DNA of 64,000 nucleotides from Bacteroidetes bacterium UBA7674. GTDB taxonomy: Bacteria > Bacteroidota > Bacteroidia > Chitinophagales > Chitinophagaceae. The stretch is from assembly GCA_002483105.1 (NCBI GenBank), contig DLHG01000013.1:62001-126000 (forward strand), given 5' to 3'. This document shows positions 7,774-16,709 of this stretch, one piece after another. A program made the translations under genes and the position numbers. Below the pieces are notes generated by a model. The model saw only the letters and a program-made list of their open reading frames with translations, had not been told where the DNA came from and ran no database searches. The first letter of the stretch is position 1; each line of letters starts with the position of its first letter.

Positions 7774-10512
7774 CTAAAGCTTTACGAACTTCCTGACTTC
7801 AGCAGCACCTAGACCTTTTAGAGTAACGTAGTATATGCCGGCTGAGAGATCAGTAATATTTATTTCAGTTTCCTTTCCATTCACATCACTCGAGAGCATT
7901 ACTTGGCCTAAGGTATTGGTAATGGTGAGTGTATTATACTCTTTATCTGTTTGAATCAGCAATTCATCTATTGCAGGGTTGGGATAGATACGAATTCCAA
8001 TTTTAGATACTCTTACATCGTTCACATTGGCAGGCCAGCAAGTAGCAGTTGTGGAGACATTAGTAAGAACTGCCGGCATATAATCGAAGTAGATACCTGC
8101 TTTGTTCGTTACTGATGAACCGATTGGGAAATTAGAATTCATGTCTATTGTGTAACTCACAAATCCATGGCGTGCAGGACTGGAACTGTCAGCAAGGTTA
8201 ATTCCTGGGAACTCGAATTTCAGAATGTCAAATCCTCCATTTTTTATCTTACTGATATTCATAGGGTGCGAGGCTGCTACGAGTCTCATGCTCTGCATTT
8301 CAAATCCTGCACTAACCGTATCCATGATGTAAACATTCTGTGCTGTATCGTTACCCAAATTCTCAAACGTGATTGTATATTTTAATTCTGAACCTGGCAC
8401 CACACATGATGACGGTGTGACGTAAATAGCGTTGGGATCGTATGGACCTGTTACAGTATCTTGTTTTACTATCATATTGTTTGGAACAATAACATCGCCG
8501 TTTGTTGGGTTTACATTTACAGTTGTGTGAACAGTATCACCTGGGGTGAGTATCAGACCGTTGTAGGATAGGTTGATATGCAGAAATTTCTGTCCGCTGA
8601 GTAAGTCCAGGTTAGGCATATTCCATGTTACAGTATTGCCATTTTGGGTGGAAGGTGGCGGATAGGCTTCGGTGAAAATGTACTTTGGACTAAATGTCAA
8701 AGACAGCATGCCATTTTGCGGAGCACAGTATAAGTTTGCAGTTGATATATATAATTCGGCACGATTGGCTGCCGTGATTGTGAATGCATCGTTTAAGATC
8801 ATATCGTAGTCCGTCCCTGTACTACATTCAAAGCCAACTGTTAGCAGTTCGGGGCTACCAATGGAGATAGTATTTGAAACAATGCCCGTTAGTGGACAAG
8901 ATACTATAGTGCCACCCATCGACTCTATCAGGTGATAATCGTAGATGTCACCTTGCTGCCCGAAAGCATTGTAATGAAAAGCACCCATCACTGATAATGT
9001 ATCGATGTTAATTCCATTGGAATCTATTGCTATGGTCTTGACTGTTGCATGTGCGATATCCGTTCCATTATCAAAATCACAATCATTGTCCAGATCTGTG
9101 TAAAAAGCTAAGGTTTGAGTATTGCAAAGCCTATACTCAAAAGGGTAAGTAAGCGAATCAACGGGGTTAATACCATTGTAAAGGACATGCTTCATCCGAT
9201 AATTACCAGTAGTAGAATAAACATGATCAAAATTGGCAAATCCTGAATTATAGGCATTTATGAGATTGTGTACATCGCTTGTGCCATCGCTGTAATATGT
9301 TTTAACTGAATAGCCTGGTACATAGTTGGTCATTGTAACGGCGAAATGTGGTGTTCCGTTTGAGCAGGTGTTAAAAGCAAACGCCTTGAAAGTACCCAGC
9401 ATAGATGAGCTGCCAATCATTTCTGTATTAATTCTGCGTACTTGGTGATTATGCGCATAGAATACGTTACCGAAAAAATCAACGCATAGACCTAGTGGAT
9501 TCAATTGTGTACTAATTGCTGGAGCACCATTGGCTACAGATCCACCCACCTGTCCTGCAATGGTATTTATGACGCCTGTCTGCCTGTCTATTTTCCGGAT
9601 TTTGCCATCCCAAGGATTCACCGTTCCATAATCTGCGATATAGAGATTGTCAAAAAGGTCGAAGTATATAGACCTGAGGGTATAAAACTCAGCCAAGGTA
9701 GCTGGCAACCCATCACCACTAAAGCCTGGAATACCTGTCCCTGCAATGCTGGTGATAATGCCTGTAATTTTGTCGATTTTGCGAATACGATGATTGCCTA
9801 CATCAGTCAGAAACAAATTGCCGTACGAATCAAACGCCAGACCAGTAAATCCAAGTTGCAGCTGTGCTAGCGTTGCTGGACCTCCATCACCACCATATCC
9901 TACTATCCCACTACCGGCTATTGTCGTAATTATTCCCGTAGTAACGTTTATCTTACGAATCGTCGCCTCACTTCCAAAGTAGATATTGCCCTCTTTATCT
10001 AACACAAGTCCTGTCAAATAGCCAAGTCCAGCATTTGTGGCTAAGCCACCATCACCGCTATTCGTATTATTCCCGTTACCAGCTACGGTAGTTATAATAC
10101 CAGTAACTGCATCGACTCTCCTAACCCTGTAGTTCACAACGTCAGTAAAGAACAGATTACCCAATGAATCACAATACATTCCGTAAACATGGGATATTTG
10201 GGCACTTATCCCAGGCCCGCCATCACCAGAAAATCCAGTAGTACCTGTGCCTGCGATTGTGTTTACTATGCCTGTTGCCGCAGTTACCTTTCGTATTCTT
10301 TTATTCTCATAATCGCCAATAAACAGATTGCCAAGCTTATCAACACAGATTACATTAGGTCCATCAAATGCTGCCTGAATTGCAGGGCCACCATCACCTG
10401 AATAAGAAGGAGCAGGTACGCCTGCAACCGTATAAACATGCAAGGGTTGGGCACTAGAAGGATTGACTAGCAAAAATGAAATCAAGGTAAGGAACAGTAT
10501 ACAGAACTTCAT
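7774..10512 (-). CDS. Secreted NHL-repeat protein with T9SS sorting domain
   Basis: The 912-residue protein has a signal peptide (about residues 1-22, ending SSAQP), then about six NHL-type repeats over residues 25-350. Each repeat carries a D-x-x-GNL(F/Y) core and a following TIAGTG-(x)-GFSGDGGPA link, so a beta-propeller is expected. A middle region of beta domains includes a DUF11-like segment (KYTITFENLGNDTAQN) near residue 715. The end (IRIYPNPAIDELLI to the terminal RKFVKL) is a Por/T9SS type A sorting domain. It is predicted to be exported and attached at the cell surface. It is unusually large cargo for a 19-kb integrated element. Confidence 0.85.
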   Translation of the reverse strand: MKFCILFLTLISFLLVNPSSAQPLHVYTVAGVPAPSYSGDGGPAIQAAFDGPNVICVDKLGNLFIGDYENKRIRKVTAATGIVNTIAGTGTTGFSGDGGPGISAQISHVYGMYCDSLGNLFFTDVVNYRVRRVDAVTGIITTVAGNGNNTNSGDGGLATNAGLGYLTGLVLDKEGNIYFGSEATIRKINVTTGIITTIAGSGIVGYGGDGGPATLAQLQLGFTGLAFDSYGNLFLTDVGNHRIRKIDKITGIITSIAGTGIPGFSGDGLPATLAEFYTLRSIYFDLFDNLYIADYGTVNPWDGKIRKIDRQTGVINTIAGQVGGSVANGAPAISTQLNPLGLCVDFFGNVFYAHNHQVRRINTEMIGSSSMLGTFKAFAFNTCSNGTPHFAVTMTNYVPGYSVKTYYSDGTSDVHNLINAYNSGFANFDHVYSTTGNYRMKHVLYNGINPVDSLTYPFEYRLCNTQTLAFYTDLDNDCDFDNGTDIAHATVKTIAIDSNGINIDTLSVMGAFHYNAFGQQGDIYDYHLIESMGGTIVSCPLTGIVSNTISIGSPELLTVGFECSTGTDYDMILNDAFTITAANRAELYISTANLYCAPQNGMLSLTFSPKYIFTEAYPPPSTQNGNTVTWNMPNLDLLSGQKFLHINLSYNGLILTPGDTVHTTVNVNPTNGDVIVPNNMIVKQDTVTGPYDPNAIYVTPSSCVVPGSELKYTITFENLGNDTAQNVYIMDTVSAGFEMQSMRLVAASHPMNISKIKNGGFDILKFEFPGINLADSSSPARHGFVSYTIDMNSNFPIGSSVTNKAGIYFDYMPAVLTNVSTTATCWPANVNDVRVSKIGIRIYPNPAIDELLIQTDKEYNTLTITNTLGQVMLSSDVNGKETEINITDLSAGIYYVTLKGLGAAEVRKFVKL

Positions 10513-10555
10513 ACAGATTTTTAGGTTTTAGCTTTAGGGCTTTACTGTGGATTTG

Positions 10556-10563
10556 CAAAATTA
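10556..10563 (-). promoter_or_regulatory. -7 promoter element of the NHL-repeat gene
   Basis: Read on the minus strand the bases are TAATTTTG, an exact fit to TAnnTTTG, 44 bases upstream of the NHL-repeat gene start. No clear -33 TTG at the usual distance was seen. Confidence 0.5.
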
Positions 10564-10642
10564 GCAAAAACAAAGCGAAATTTCCATAATGTCATTTCAA
10601 TTCTCCACCATTCCAATTCATGCCTACTGCCTTGATTTAATG

Positions 10643-10660
10643 GACATATCCACATTTTCA
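10643..10660 (+). promoter_or_regulatory. Shared upstream motif GACATATCCACATT, copy 1
   Basis: GACATATCCACATTTTCA lies 34 bases before the small gene at 10695. The same 18 bases occur upstream of umuD on the minus strand (14124-14141), and 14 bases are shared with the region upstream of the small gene at 49236-49430. All three have the same orientation relative to the downstream gene, so I read it as an operator or promoter part. Confidence 0.6.
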
Positions 10661-10694
10661 TTGCTGGAACAATTATGTTAGCCATTTTTGCATT

Positions 10695-10910
10695 ATGGTA
10701 AGCATCGCAGAAGTAAACGACGGTATCATTACACGGACATTCTCAAGGGAAGGCAATATCCTTAGCCATGTTTTTGTCTTAGGAGATAGTAGCTATTCAA
10801 TGTCCTACTCACCTACAACTGGTGAATGGGAATTCAACCGCTCAGCACCAATAGACAGTGCTTTTATGCACCCTGAAATAAGTGATGCTATTGCACAATA
10901 CGACTTTTAA
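10695..10910 (+). CDS. Small conserved protein, paralogue of the 49236-49430 gene
   Basis: The 71-residue protein contains VFVLGDSSYSMSYS followed by GEWEFN, which aligns with YFVIGETGYSMSYS and GEWLID in the 64-residue protein encoded at 49236-49430 in region C. Both genes share the GACATATCCACATT upstream motif. I do not recognise the family. It starts a plus-strand run of three small genes (10695, 10922, 11169) spaced by 11-19 bases. Confidence 0.6.
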   Translation: MVSIAEVNDGIITRTFSREGNILSHVFVLGDSSYSMSYSPTTGEWEFNRSAPIDSAFMHPEISDAIAQYDF

Positions 10911-10921
10911 TTTACCAGAAT

Positions 10922-11149
10922 ATGATCTTTGACTATACAAAACTGGACATTATCATCAACGGTCACCCACAACTGCTTTGGGATGATGAAAAGAAGGCGT
11001 TATACTACGTTTTCGATGATGGCAGCTTCTACACACTTACTCAAGACGCAAAGACCAGGGACTTCAAGTTTGCGGATAACGTACCCGAAGATATTAAAGC
11101 TGAAGAAGAAATGCTGAACGATGTGTTTGCAGATTGGGTTCCTGAGTAG
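10922..11149 (+). CDS. Small acidic protein of unknown function
   Basis: The 75-residue acidic protein (MIFDYTKLDIIINGHPQ) looks beta-rich, with strands around ALYYVFDDGSFYTLTQD and a C-terminal helix. It is the second gene of a three-gene small-protein cluster. No family is recognised. Confidence 0.55.
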   Translation: MIFDYTKLDIIINGHPQLLWDDEKKALYYVFDDGSFYTLTQDAKTRDFKFADNVPEDIKAEEEMLNDVFADWVPE

Positions 11150-11168
11150 CTAAAGAATCAGCGCTAGT

Positions 11169-11414
11169 ATGGAAGAGACATTACAGTTGCCATTATCCTA
11201 CCAAGGGAAAGAATGGTTGTTACCTCTTAGTTTCGTGAAATGGGGATATACTTACAGGATTGAATTAACAATCAATGAAACATCCGTATTCTTCGAGCCT
11301 GATGAGGAGGGTAGTTATAGGGCTATTACTGAAACAAGCCAAATATCAAACGATCAGTTTGACAAAGGGCTTTTAGAGGCTATTGTTTTGAAATTATCTG
11401 AATTGAAAGGCTGA
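11169..11414 (+). CDS. Small beta-rich protein of unknown function
   Basis: The 81-residue protein has the pattern LSYQGKEWLLPLSF, then YRIELTINETSVFFEPDEEGSYRAI and a short C-terminal helix. It belongs to a loosely similar set of small beta proteins in this window (also 16710, 17151 and 27024) that I cannot assign. It ends one base before the convergent yedK gene ends. Confidence 0.55.
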   Translation: MEETLQLPLSYQGKEWLLPLSFVKWGYTYRIELTINETSVFFEPDEEGSYRAITETSQISNDQFDKGLLEAIVLKLSELKG

Positions 11415-12128
11415 TTATACTGCTTCCTGTACGTCTCTCACATTACTATCCTGGCTTCTGTCAGTTATCAGCTTACTGATTTCATGGACTTGTAATGCAC
11501 CCTCAGGAAAGGGCAGCATAATATGTTCTACTTCATCCCTTGGCGTTTCTTTATTTAACCATAAGTCCCACATCTCTTCAGGCATAATTAGCGGCATCCG
11601 TTTCTTAGTATTGTGAATGTCTGCCATCAATTCATTGGCCTGGGTGGTTATAATACTCATCGTCCTTGTTCCTCTCCAATCATTATATATTCCACCCAGA
11701 GCAAAAGGTTTTCTATCCGGCATATAGATAAAGTGTGGTCTTTTCTCACTAGTCTTTTTATTAGGATCATCCCACTTCCATTCAAAAAAACCATTAACCA
11801 TTACAAGACACCTTCTATTTGGCGCTGCATCCCTATACATTGGAGTGGTGAAAACTGTTTCACTCTTAGCATTAAGGGTGATATTCATAGTTTCTGCAGC
11901 CTTCTTTTCATCCTTTATCCAATGAGGAATAAAGCCCCAAACTGCACGGACTACATGCTCAGGCTTATCAGAAGCTATGACTGGCATTTCCGGATGGGAA
12001 AAACCACTTACATGAAAGTAAGGTTCATATTCTTCAATTACAAAACCTCTTTCCTTACGAAGCAGTCTTTGTTCGTCTAAGTACTTTTTTAGTTCTGCTG
12101 TTGGTGGGGTGGAAGTATGATAGCACAT
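11415..12128 (-). CDS. yedK: SOS response-associated peptidase / abasic-site sensor (YedK/HMCES family)
   Basis: The 237-residue SRAP-domain protein has the catalytic Cys2 exposed after Met removal, NAKSE at 87-91 (Asn87), the GFFEW motif with Glu116, and a conserved His at 172. In this family Cys2 forms a thiazolidine crosslink with abasic sites in single-stranded DNA. Its start overlaps the end of the upstream small gene, placing it at the 3' end of the umuD-umuC operon, which fits a DNA damage role. Confidence 0.92.
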   Translation of the reverse strand: MCYHTSTPPTAELKKYLDEQRLLRKERGFVIEEYEPYFHVSGFSHPEMPVIASDKPEHVVRAVWGFIPHWIKDEKKAAETMNITLNAKSETVFTTPMYRDAAPNRRCLVMVNGFFEWKWDDPNKKTSEKRPHFIYMPDRKPFALGGIYNDWRGTRTMSIITTQANELMADIHNTKKRMPLIMPEEMWDLWLNKETPRDEVEHIMLPFPEGALQVHEISKLITDRSQDSNVRDVQEAV

Positions 12129-12376
12129 TAGTAGTCCTCGGTTATGTGAATGGAGACAAAATCAATATCCTCATTTACCATCGTAACAATCTGATCGTCT
12201 GTAATTAATACTGCCGCAGAATCTATTTCCACCTCAGGTTCATATATCACAGGCTTATAAATTATTATAGTTCCATTCCCAGGCTCTGCGTCTTTTTCTC
12301 CTACCTTTATTAAATGAGTATAAGTCATTAATATCAGGTCGTAATGCAATTCTTTTGTAAGTGGTATTGTTTTCAT
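12128..12376 (-). CDS. Small protein coupled to umuC and yedK
   Basis: From the ATG at 12376 (MKTIPLTKELHYDL) this is an 82-residue protein with no family that I recognise. The ATG overlaps the umuC TGA (ATGA) and its TAA overlaps the yedK ATG, so it is translationally coupled on both sides. That position suggests a role linked to translesion synthesis or abasic-site handling, but nothing in the sequence shows one. Confidence 0.6.
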   Translation of the reverse strand: MKTIPLTKELHYDLILMTYTHLIKVGEKDAEPGNGTIIIYKPVIYEPEVEIDSAAVLITDDQIVTMVNEDIDFVSIHITEDY

Positions 12377-13641
12377 CTTAATTTTATCTTTAAAATTTCG
12401 TTCCAATTAGTGGTATAACAGTTGCTTAGCTTTTCCATTCTTAGCCTCCATTCCCTACCATATCCTGAAACAGCATACCTAACCTTATCCTGTCCCATAC
12501 TACCATTGATACTGTCTAATAAATCCATCAGCTTAGTTTGCTTTGTACGGTCAATTTTTTGAAATAATGCTCCTTGTACCTGGTCTTGTGGAACAATATC
12601 TTGTACAATAACTCCAGCCTTCTTATAAAGATACCCATTTTTGAAAATCTCCTCAAATGCCCTCATTCCATAATGCATCAATTCTGGTGTGTGGTTCGTA
12701 GGTATAGGGATTTTGACAGATAGTGATCCATGATGTTGCCTCATATCCGTCCTGAATCTGTTTGTATAAAGAAAGACAGTTATCACTCCTGCACAGGTCT
12801 TATCCATTCTAAGCTTCTCACCACAACGGGTAATAAATGTTCCTACAGCCTGCTCGATAATTTCTTTGCTTTCAATATTCTTAGGGAAGGACCTGGAAGT
12901 GCAAATATTCTGTTTGCTTGGGCGAATAGTTTCCATATCAATACAAGGTATGCCGTTCAGTTCTTTAAGTAACCTAACACCAACTACCCCCATCTTCTGA
13001 CGTACAAACTCATCACTAAGTTTACTGAATTCCCAGGCTGAATTTACTCCATGCTGTACACCAAAATAGGATTGATTGCGTCTACCTATACCCCAAATAT
13101 CACCAAGTGGTAGCCAACGTAATACTTCTTCACGTTTCTCCTCATTATCGATGACATACACCCCTTTGTCCTTATGAACCTTCTTAGCATACTTATTAGC
13201 TGCCTTAGCAAGGCTCTTAGAGGCTCCTACACCTATTCCTACAGGTATGCCAGTGTATTGGTGTACGGTTTCCTTAATTTCTGTCGTATATTCCATCAGA
13301 TTATAATGCTTGAAGGTTGTGAGGTCTAGAAATGCCTCGTCAATAGAATAAATTTCTACTTCAGGGGCAAAGCTTTGAAGTGTATGCATCACTCTAGAGC
13401 TCATGTCTCCATATAGAGTGTAGTTACTGCTAAATACCGCAACACCGTTCTTTTGAAAGAATGGCTCCATTTCATGTGCTAATGCACCCATCTCAACACC
13501 TAATGCCTTTGCTTCGTTGCTACGGGCTATCACACAGCCGTCATTGTTACTGAGTACCACTACAGGCCTGCCGATGTATTGAGGCTGGAAAACACGCTCG
13601 CATGAGGCGTAAAAGTTATTACAGTCAACCAACGCTATCAC
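12373..13641 (-). CDS. umuC: Y-family DNA polymerase V catalytic subunit UmuC
   Basis: The 422-residue protein starts MIALVDCNNFYASCERVF (catalytic Asp6) and has the second active-site motif YSIDEAFLDL (Asp101, Glu102). The little-finger and C-terminal regions are as expected for UmuC, and the length is normal. The start overlaps the umuD 3' end by 17 bases. Mobile-element umuDC pairs support error-prone bypass of lesions. Confidence 0.95.
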   Translation of the reverse strand: MIALVDCNNFYASCERVFQPQYIGRPVVVLSNNDGCVIARSNEAKALGVEMGALAHEMEPFFQKNGVAVFSSNYTLYGDMSSRVMHTLQSFAPEVEIYSIDEAFLDLTTFKHYNLMEYTTEIKETVHQYTGIPVGIGVGASKSLAKAANKYAKKVHKDKGVYVIDNEEKREEVLRWLPLGDIWGIGRRNQSYFGVQHGVNSAWEFSKLSDEFVRQKMGVVGVRLLKELNGIPCIDMETIRPSKQNICTSRSFPKNIESKEIIEQAVGTFITRCGEKLRMDKTCAGVITVFLYTNRFRTDMRQHHGSLSVKIPIPTNHTPELMHYGMRAFEEIFKNGYLYKKAGVIVQDIVPQDQVQGALFQKIDRTKQTKLMDLLDSINGSMGQDKVRYAVSGYGREWRLRMEKLSNCYTTNWNEILKIKLR

Positions 13642-14107
13642 GGTACATTACAGCTTTAGGGTCAACTAATATTTGAGTAACAACTCCCCATAGGAATACT
13701 GTTGCATCCTGGTCGGGATATATGGGTTTTAAGTCTGTCAGTTTCTTATTGCAGTGTATCAACGATATAACACCCCGTTTCTTCTGATATTTCCTGACTG
13801 TGAATGAACCATCTATTGAGATTACCACGATATCATTGTGGTTTGGAGTAAGGGCCTTATCTACTATTAGCCTGCTTGGGTCTGCTACTCCGGCCTCAAT
13901 CATGCAATCTCCCTCTACATCAGCAAAGAAAGTGCTATCAGGATTTTTGATCAGTATTTCATTCAGGTCTATGCGCTTCTGTAGATAATCCCTTGCCGGG
14001 GACTCAAAGCCAGCATGTAGACCAGTGTACTTGAAGTAAGGTATTTCTAAGACTTTCCCTTTGTGGAGTTTATATAATGCCGAAACCATGCCCCAAATTT
14101 GCAACAT
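13625..14107 (-). CDS. umuD: UmuD-like S24 protein with altered catalytic residues
   Basis: The 160-residue protein aligns with UmuD along its length: a cleavage site HAGFESPA (Ala32-Gly33), RIDLNEILI, and the region around the catalytic serine. In this protein VEGDSM reads VEGDCM, so the nucleophile position is Cys68 (codon TGC). The catalytic lysine position (TVKK in E. coli UmuD) reads TVRK, giving Arg105. Self-cleavage chemistry is therefore in doubt. GGAAGGAG lies just upstream of the ATG at 14107, which supports this start. A GACATATCCACATT motif lies upstream of that ribosome-binding site. Confidence 0.9.
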   Translation of the reverse strand: MLQIWGMVSALYKLHKGKVLEIPYFKYTGLHAGFESPARDYLQKRIDLNEILIKNPDSTFFADVEGDCMIEAGVADPSRLIVDKALTPNHNDIVVISIDGSFTVRKYQKKRGVISLIHCNKKLTDLKPIYPDQDATVFLWGVVTQILVDPKAVMYRDSVG

Positions 14108-14123
14108 GGCAGTCTCCTTCCCA

Positions 14124-14141
14124 TGAAAATGTGGATATGTC
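14124..14141 (-). promoter_or_regulatory. Shared upstream motif GACATATCCACATT, copy 2 (umuD)
   Basis: On the minus strand this reads GACATATCCACATTTTCA and ends three bases before the GGAAGGAG ribosome-binding site of umuD. It is identical over 18 bases to 10643-10660. Confidence 0.6.
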
Positions 14142-14355
14142 GGGCAACTATCGCTCTAATGGGCAAATTGATATAATGTAGGTCACCCGGACTGTGGCAC
14201 TAATTCTTACTGGCGGGTAGTGATTTGCGCTTATTTCTTTTAGGCAGTTCGGTCAAGTTTTTAGAGCTTCATCGGGACTTATGTGTAGGGCTTATCTTTT
14301 GCTCATACTTGAAAGGGTGTGATTTCTTTCCTCGGGCAGAATCTAAGTTACGGAA

Positions 14356-14562
14356 TTATCGATTTTGCTTTTTCTTCAATACTTCTAAAATCCCATCCCG
14401 TTCATCACTAGAAGGGAAATCCCAAAAAATCTTGCTTCCAGATGTTGTTATAAATTTTATCTGCCAATTACCACTTTCTTTTTCTACGTCATCTGCAAAT
14501 ATAAATTGTACGTCATTTATAACTATGCGTTGATTGTCTTTATTATCTGAATAGAAAAACAT
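14356..14562 (-). CDS. Small hypothetical protein
   Basis: The 68-residue protein (MFFYSDNKDNQRIV) has alternating hydrophobic strands (VQFIFADDV, WQIKFITTSG, KIFWDFP) and a basic C-terminal helix. No family is recognised. The coding potential looks reasonable but short. Confidence 0.45.
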   Translation of the reverse strand: MFFYSDNKDNQRIVINDVQFIFADDVEKESGNWQIKFITTSGSKIFWDFPSSDERDGILEVLKKKQNR

Positions 14563-14633
14563 TGGTTTTTACCTTAAAAATATAAATAAAATAAATAGTA
14601 AACGACTGGTAGCGGTTGCAGGGATGGAAACAG

Positions 14634-15272
14634 ATGGGTATATTGGGGAATAATCAATATATGTCAGTAGATACTCTAAGAACAATTCAGGTGGTTCGAG
14701 ACACGATTTATGTTAAGGGCGCTGATGCTCTAGACATACTAAATAAGACAGATAACTTTTACACCAATGCTTGGAACCGATTAACGATAGTATTAGTCAT
14801 AGGATCAGTTTTAGTTCCTGTAGCAATAGCATGGTTTCTGAACCGTCAATTAAAATCTAATGAACAATCGTTTAAGGATATGGTAGATATGGGGATTGCT
14901 AAGGTGAAAGAAGAAATTTTATCTGAATCAGATGCAAGTGTAGACAATGTTCTTAATCAAAGCAAGATGAGTTCGTATTTTATCTTAGGTGAATTGTGGC
15001 TTCTTAAAGGAAATTTCAGAGTTGCGTTAGGGATGTTCGCGACATCTATACAATATGCCATATTAATAAACGACAAAAGCAATGTGATCTCAGCTTTGCA
15101 GAGATTCAGAACTAGCATATTTCCTAAGATTGAGAAGGCTGATATAGACTACTACAAAGGAAAAATAGAATTCGAAACAATCATTGCGAATATCAAAAAA
15201 ATGGAAGTTGACTTTAAGGTTACAGAAGAACTTGACCTATTTGAAGAGGATTTTAGAAAAATAAACATTTAA
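14634..15272 (+). CDS. Single-span membrane protein with helical cytoplasmic domain
   Basis: About 212 residues from the ATG at 14634; a TTG at 14616 and an ATG at 14661 are also in frame. A transmembrane helix (WNRLTIVLVIGSVLVPVAIAW) lies near residue 50 and is followed by a long helical region with TPR-like character around LGELWLLKGNFRVALGMFATSIQY. The function is unknown. It is one of two small membrane proteins in tandem in element A. Confidence 0.55.
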   Translation: MGILGNNQYMSVDTLRTIQVVRDTIYVKGADALDILNKTDNFYTNAWNRLTIVLVIGSVLVPVAIAWFLNRQLKSNEQSFKDMVDMGIAKVKEEILSESDASVDNVLNQSKMSSYFILGELWLLKGNFRVALGMFATSIQYAILINDKSNVISALQRFRTSIFPKIEKADIDYYKGKIEFETIIANIKKMEVDFKVTEELDLFEEDFRKINI

Positions 15273-15380
15273 GAAACTAGAATTACTTCGCAAGATTTTG
15301 AAATGAGCGGGAAGCAGTTTTCTAGAGTAATTCAGACAAAAGCCCGCTGTTGCTAACCGAAATCAACAAATACTTTATCG

Positions 15381-15890
15381 ATGGCAGAAGCATTGGATTT
15401 TTATATAGATTGTGATAAATTGCTGCGATTCTTAGCAGATAGGAATATGCACGTTAATGCATATGCATTTAGAATAGGTCAGGAAGAAGATGCTCGACTA
15501 GGGACCTCTAAATATCCTAAAGTTGATTTTAAATCTTGTGGGGAGCGATTGAAGTTAGATGGATTTGTTATCTCTAATCCGTCTGAAATGGCTATAATGT
15601 CAATTCCGGACGGAGCATTGAGAATAAGTAAAGCTGGGAAAGAGTTTATTATGAGGACCTCTTATGAGGAACGAGAACTTCAGCGAGAAACGATTAAATA
15701 TAATCACGCAGTAGCAAAATTTCAATCAAACATACCATTCGCAAAAAATATACTAAAGGTCACTGTGGTAATTGCTTTAATTTCCGCCTTGGCGTCAACA
15801 TGGTCAGCTATCACTTCTTATCATGCTTTTAAATTGCAGAAAACTGAGAGTAAAATACCTGTTGAAGATTCGACAGTACCTGCAAATTAA
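15381..15890 (+). CDS. Hypothetical protein with C-terminal membrane helix
   Basis: The 169-residue protein has a soluble N-terminal part that could be winged-helix-like (residues 10-95) and one hydrophobic segment near the C-terminus (VTVVIALISALASTWSAI, about 138-155). No family is recognised. It overlaps the convergent DUF72 gene by four bases. Confidence 0.55.
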   Translation: MAEALDFYIDCDKLLRFLADRNMHVNAYAFRIGQEEDARLGTSKYPKVDFKSCGERLKLDGFVISNPSEMAIMSIPDGALRISKAGKEFIMRTSYEERELQRETIKYNHAVAKFQSNIPFAKNILKVTVVIALISALASTWSAITSYHAFKLQKTESKIPVEDSTVPAN

Positions 15891-16702
15891 AACAGTCCAA
15901 TTTGCCCTTCTTTTGGCTTAATAATAAGACTATTTGACATGCCTTCAGCCATTGCCAATGCATATGTATCAAGGTCTGCATGTAGCATGAAATAACATTC
16001 CTGCAATCCTTTGCTCTTCCAGTCCTCCAATTTCAATTTCCAAGTATGGAGACGGCGTTGGTCAATTACCGGATCAGAACATGAAACAAACCTGATAAAA
16101 ACAGATGGCCCACTTAGTTGCATATGTACTGCATCTCTTCTGCCGGGTGTGTCTGTAATGATGGTGGCAATGTCTCTGTTGTTTAGTACTGCCAGTAGAT
16201 CCTGGTCATATCCTTCTTCATACCAGCTTTCATGCCTTAACTCTAAAGCAGCAGGTAATGTAAGCTTCTCTAAAAGCGTTATTAAAACCTGCTTATCCTG
16301 CCTTTTGAGCGTAGGATATGGCATAATGATAATTCTACCGAACTTATCATTATAGAGACTGATAGCTGCCTCAAAAGCTTTAAGATCATCATCTACGTTA
16401 TTCAAACGCTTAGTATGTGTAATGATCTGTGGCATTTTAGGGTTAACCTTGAAGTTTTCAGGGTATTTGTCATAATCTTTTACAGTACTTTCTACAGTAG
16501 GCATTCCGTAATAGCTTCCACTAAATTCAATGGCATTCAAGCATTTTAGATAGGCAGGCCAGGTAAGTTTGCCCTTCTGACCCAAACCGATGTAAAACTT
16601 GGTTTCTGCAGGACTACCATTTAGGATTGCTTTACTGTTATCCTTAGCAAAGGCAAAATCTACAAGGTGCAACTCAGATGTATCTAATCGTCCAAAATCC
16701 AT
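15887..16702 (-). CDS. DUF72 (YecE-like) TIM-barrel protein
   Basis: About 271 residues from the ATG at 16702 (MDFGRLDTSELH); an ATG at 16735 would overlap the upstream gene by 26 bases. The fold signature is that of DUF72: KFYIGLGQKGKLTW, then NAIEFSGSYYGMPT, ALELRHESWYEEG and a C-terminal CYFMLHADLD. The family is related to TIM-barrel nucleases such as endonuclease IV, but its activity is unknown. It often travels with the YedK/UmuC type of cargo in this phylum; that remark is from memory. Confidence 0.8.
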   Translation of the reverse strand: MDFGRLDTSELHLVDFAFAKDNSKAILNGSPAETKFYIGLGQKGKLTWPAYLKCLNAIEFSGSYYGMPTVESTVKDYDKYPENFKVNPKMPQIITHTKRLNNVDDDLKAFEAAISLYNDKFGRIIIMPYPTLKRQDKQVLITLLEKLTLPAALELRHESWYEEGYDQDLLAVLNNRDIATIITDTPGRRDAVHMQLSGPSVFIRFVSCSDPVIDQRRLHTWKLKLEDWKSKGLQECYFMLHADLDTYALAMAEGMSNSLIIKPKEGQIGLF

Positions 16703-16709
16703 GTTGTAC

